From contig PESC01000054.1 in NCBI GenBank assembly GCA_002929135.1, positions 62,001 through 126,000 on the forward strand: 64,000 nucleotides of DNA, given 5' to 3'. Made by a program: the position numbers and the translations under genes. Numbering within the stretch: position 1 is the stretch's first letter; each line of letters begins with the position of its first letter. The DNA comes from Methylomonas sp. (GTDB lineage Bacteria; Pseudomonadota; Gammaproteobacteria; Methylococcales; Methylomonadaceae). The notes under the pieces are model-generated. The model made no database searches. It had not been told where the DNA came from and was given only the letters and a program-made list of their open reading frames with translations. Of this stretch, positions 63,514 through 64,000 are shown in pieces.

Positions 63514-64000
63514 CACTGGACAAGCACGTAATTCTTGTGACCGGCGCCGGTGGTGGCCTAGGTAGTGCCGCCGCAAAAACCCTGGCAAAACAGGGAGCAC
63601 ACATCATCCTGCTCGACAACGATATGGTCAGGCTGGAAAAAACTTACGACGCCATCGTCGAAGCGGGCGGCCCGGAGCCAGTCATGGATCCCTTCGACCT
63701 GGCCGGTGCAACGGAAGCCCAGTATCAGGACATGGCCGATGCCATCGAGCAGCGTTATGGCTCGCTTCAAGGCTTGCTGCATTCGGCGGTGGAATTCAGC
63801 GCTTTTACGCCCATCGCCCTGCACAAAACCCGCGATTGGGGCCACACCCTCAATGTCAACCTCAATGCGGCGTTTCTGCTGACCCGGGTGTTGTTGCCGG
63901 TCATGCAGAAAAGTCCTCACGCCTCGATTGTTTTCACCTCGGATTCCGCCGTGCGCGATGGCCGGGCTTACAGCGGTGCCTACGGCGTATCGAAAATCGC
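63510..64000 (+). CDS. YciK-type short-chain dehydrogenase/reductase (3' truncated by window)
   Basis: The frame starts at ATG 63510, overlapping gph by 4 nt, and runs off the window; 163 residues are visible. The nucleotide-binding motif is VTGAGGGLGSAAAKTLA (TGxxxGxG), with NVNLNAAFLLTRVLLP and the catalytic Tyr-Lys in SGAYGVSK, the active site at the end of the visible part. YciK is an uncharacterised NADP oxidoreductase conserved next to gph in many gammaproteobacteria. Confidence 0.93.
   Translation, partial: MTLDKHVILVTGAGGGLGSAAAKTLAKQGAHIILLDNDMVRLEKTYDAIVEAGGPEPVMDPFDLAGATEAQYQDMADAIEQRYGSLQGLLHSAVEFSAFTPIALHKTRDWGHTLNVNLNAAFLLTRVLLPVMQKSPHASIVFTSDSAVRDGRAYSGAYGVSKI

Overview
The window looks like a chromosomal segment of a gammaproteobacterial methylotroph, most likely a methanotroph of the Methylococcales; this is inferred from gene content. 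Pointers are a quinoprotein-dehydrogenase-associated periplasmic protein of the MxaJ/XoxJ type (42235-43092), a four-gene ABC exporter/beta-propeller operon of the PQQ-alcohol-dehydrogenase type (4583-8283), a complete glycogen branch (malQ, glgC, glgB, glgA), and gammaproteobacterial clusters: rpmH-rnpA-yidD-yidC-mnmE, apaG-apaH, methyltransferase-rnhA next to mltD, and ubiG-gph-yciK. Base composition is moderately GC-rich and coding density is high, with many 1-11 nt overlaps between co-directional genes.

Layout. 1-3383: a TRAP transporter (TatT-DctP-DctQ-DctM). 3384-4515: a gene graveyard holding a decayed PEP-CTERM tail with its terminator and a broken hsdM. 4583-8283 (minus): the PQQ-type ABC operon. 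8427-10624: PilZ protein, MOSC protein, glycine-zipper/OmpA lipoprotein. 10773-19839 (minus): a defence operon hsdM-hsdS-Abi_C-like-RloC-like-hsdR, in which an anticodon-nuclease candidate and an abortive-infection-like gene are translationally coupled to a type I restriction-modification system. 20105-24860: apaH/apaG, an ankyrin protein, the murein-recycling ligase mpl, and a fused kinase-like protein. 25027-29605: trpG and, divergently, rpmH through mnmE. 29981-36039: glmU, glmS, clpB. 36230-43092: a WecA-like transferase with an extra membrane domain, a TauE/SafE permease, nikR with an adjacent TonB receptor, a [2Fe-2S] ferredoxin, and the MxaJ/XoxJ homologue. 43109-50404: glycogen genes interrupted by a BrnT-type toxin-antitoxin pair whose toxin gene is frameshifted. 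50394-64000: a secretin-N-like orphan, an outer-membrane protein, PilZ plus a YbdD-type small protein, rnhA, mltD, sucCD, a ParA-like ATPase, cysZ, the methylthioadenosine salvage pair mtnA/mtaD, and ubiG-gph-yciK (the last cut by the window end).

The most interesting unit is the defence operon at 10773-19839. The 763-residue ATPase inside it keeps both ABC-ATPase motifs and residues matching the PrrC/RloC anticodon-nuclease signature, so a tRNA-cleaving response to restriction failure is plausible. Other points worth a second look are the candidate NikR operator, the ten-cytosine tract at the start of mtnA, the toxin-dead BrnT pair, the PQQ-type exporter with no dehydrogenase nearby, and a dispersed palindromic repeat found at three intergenic sites.
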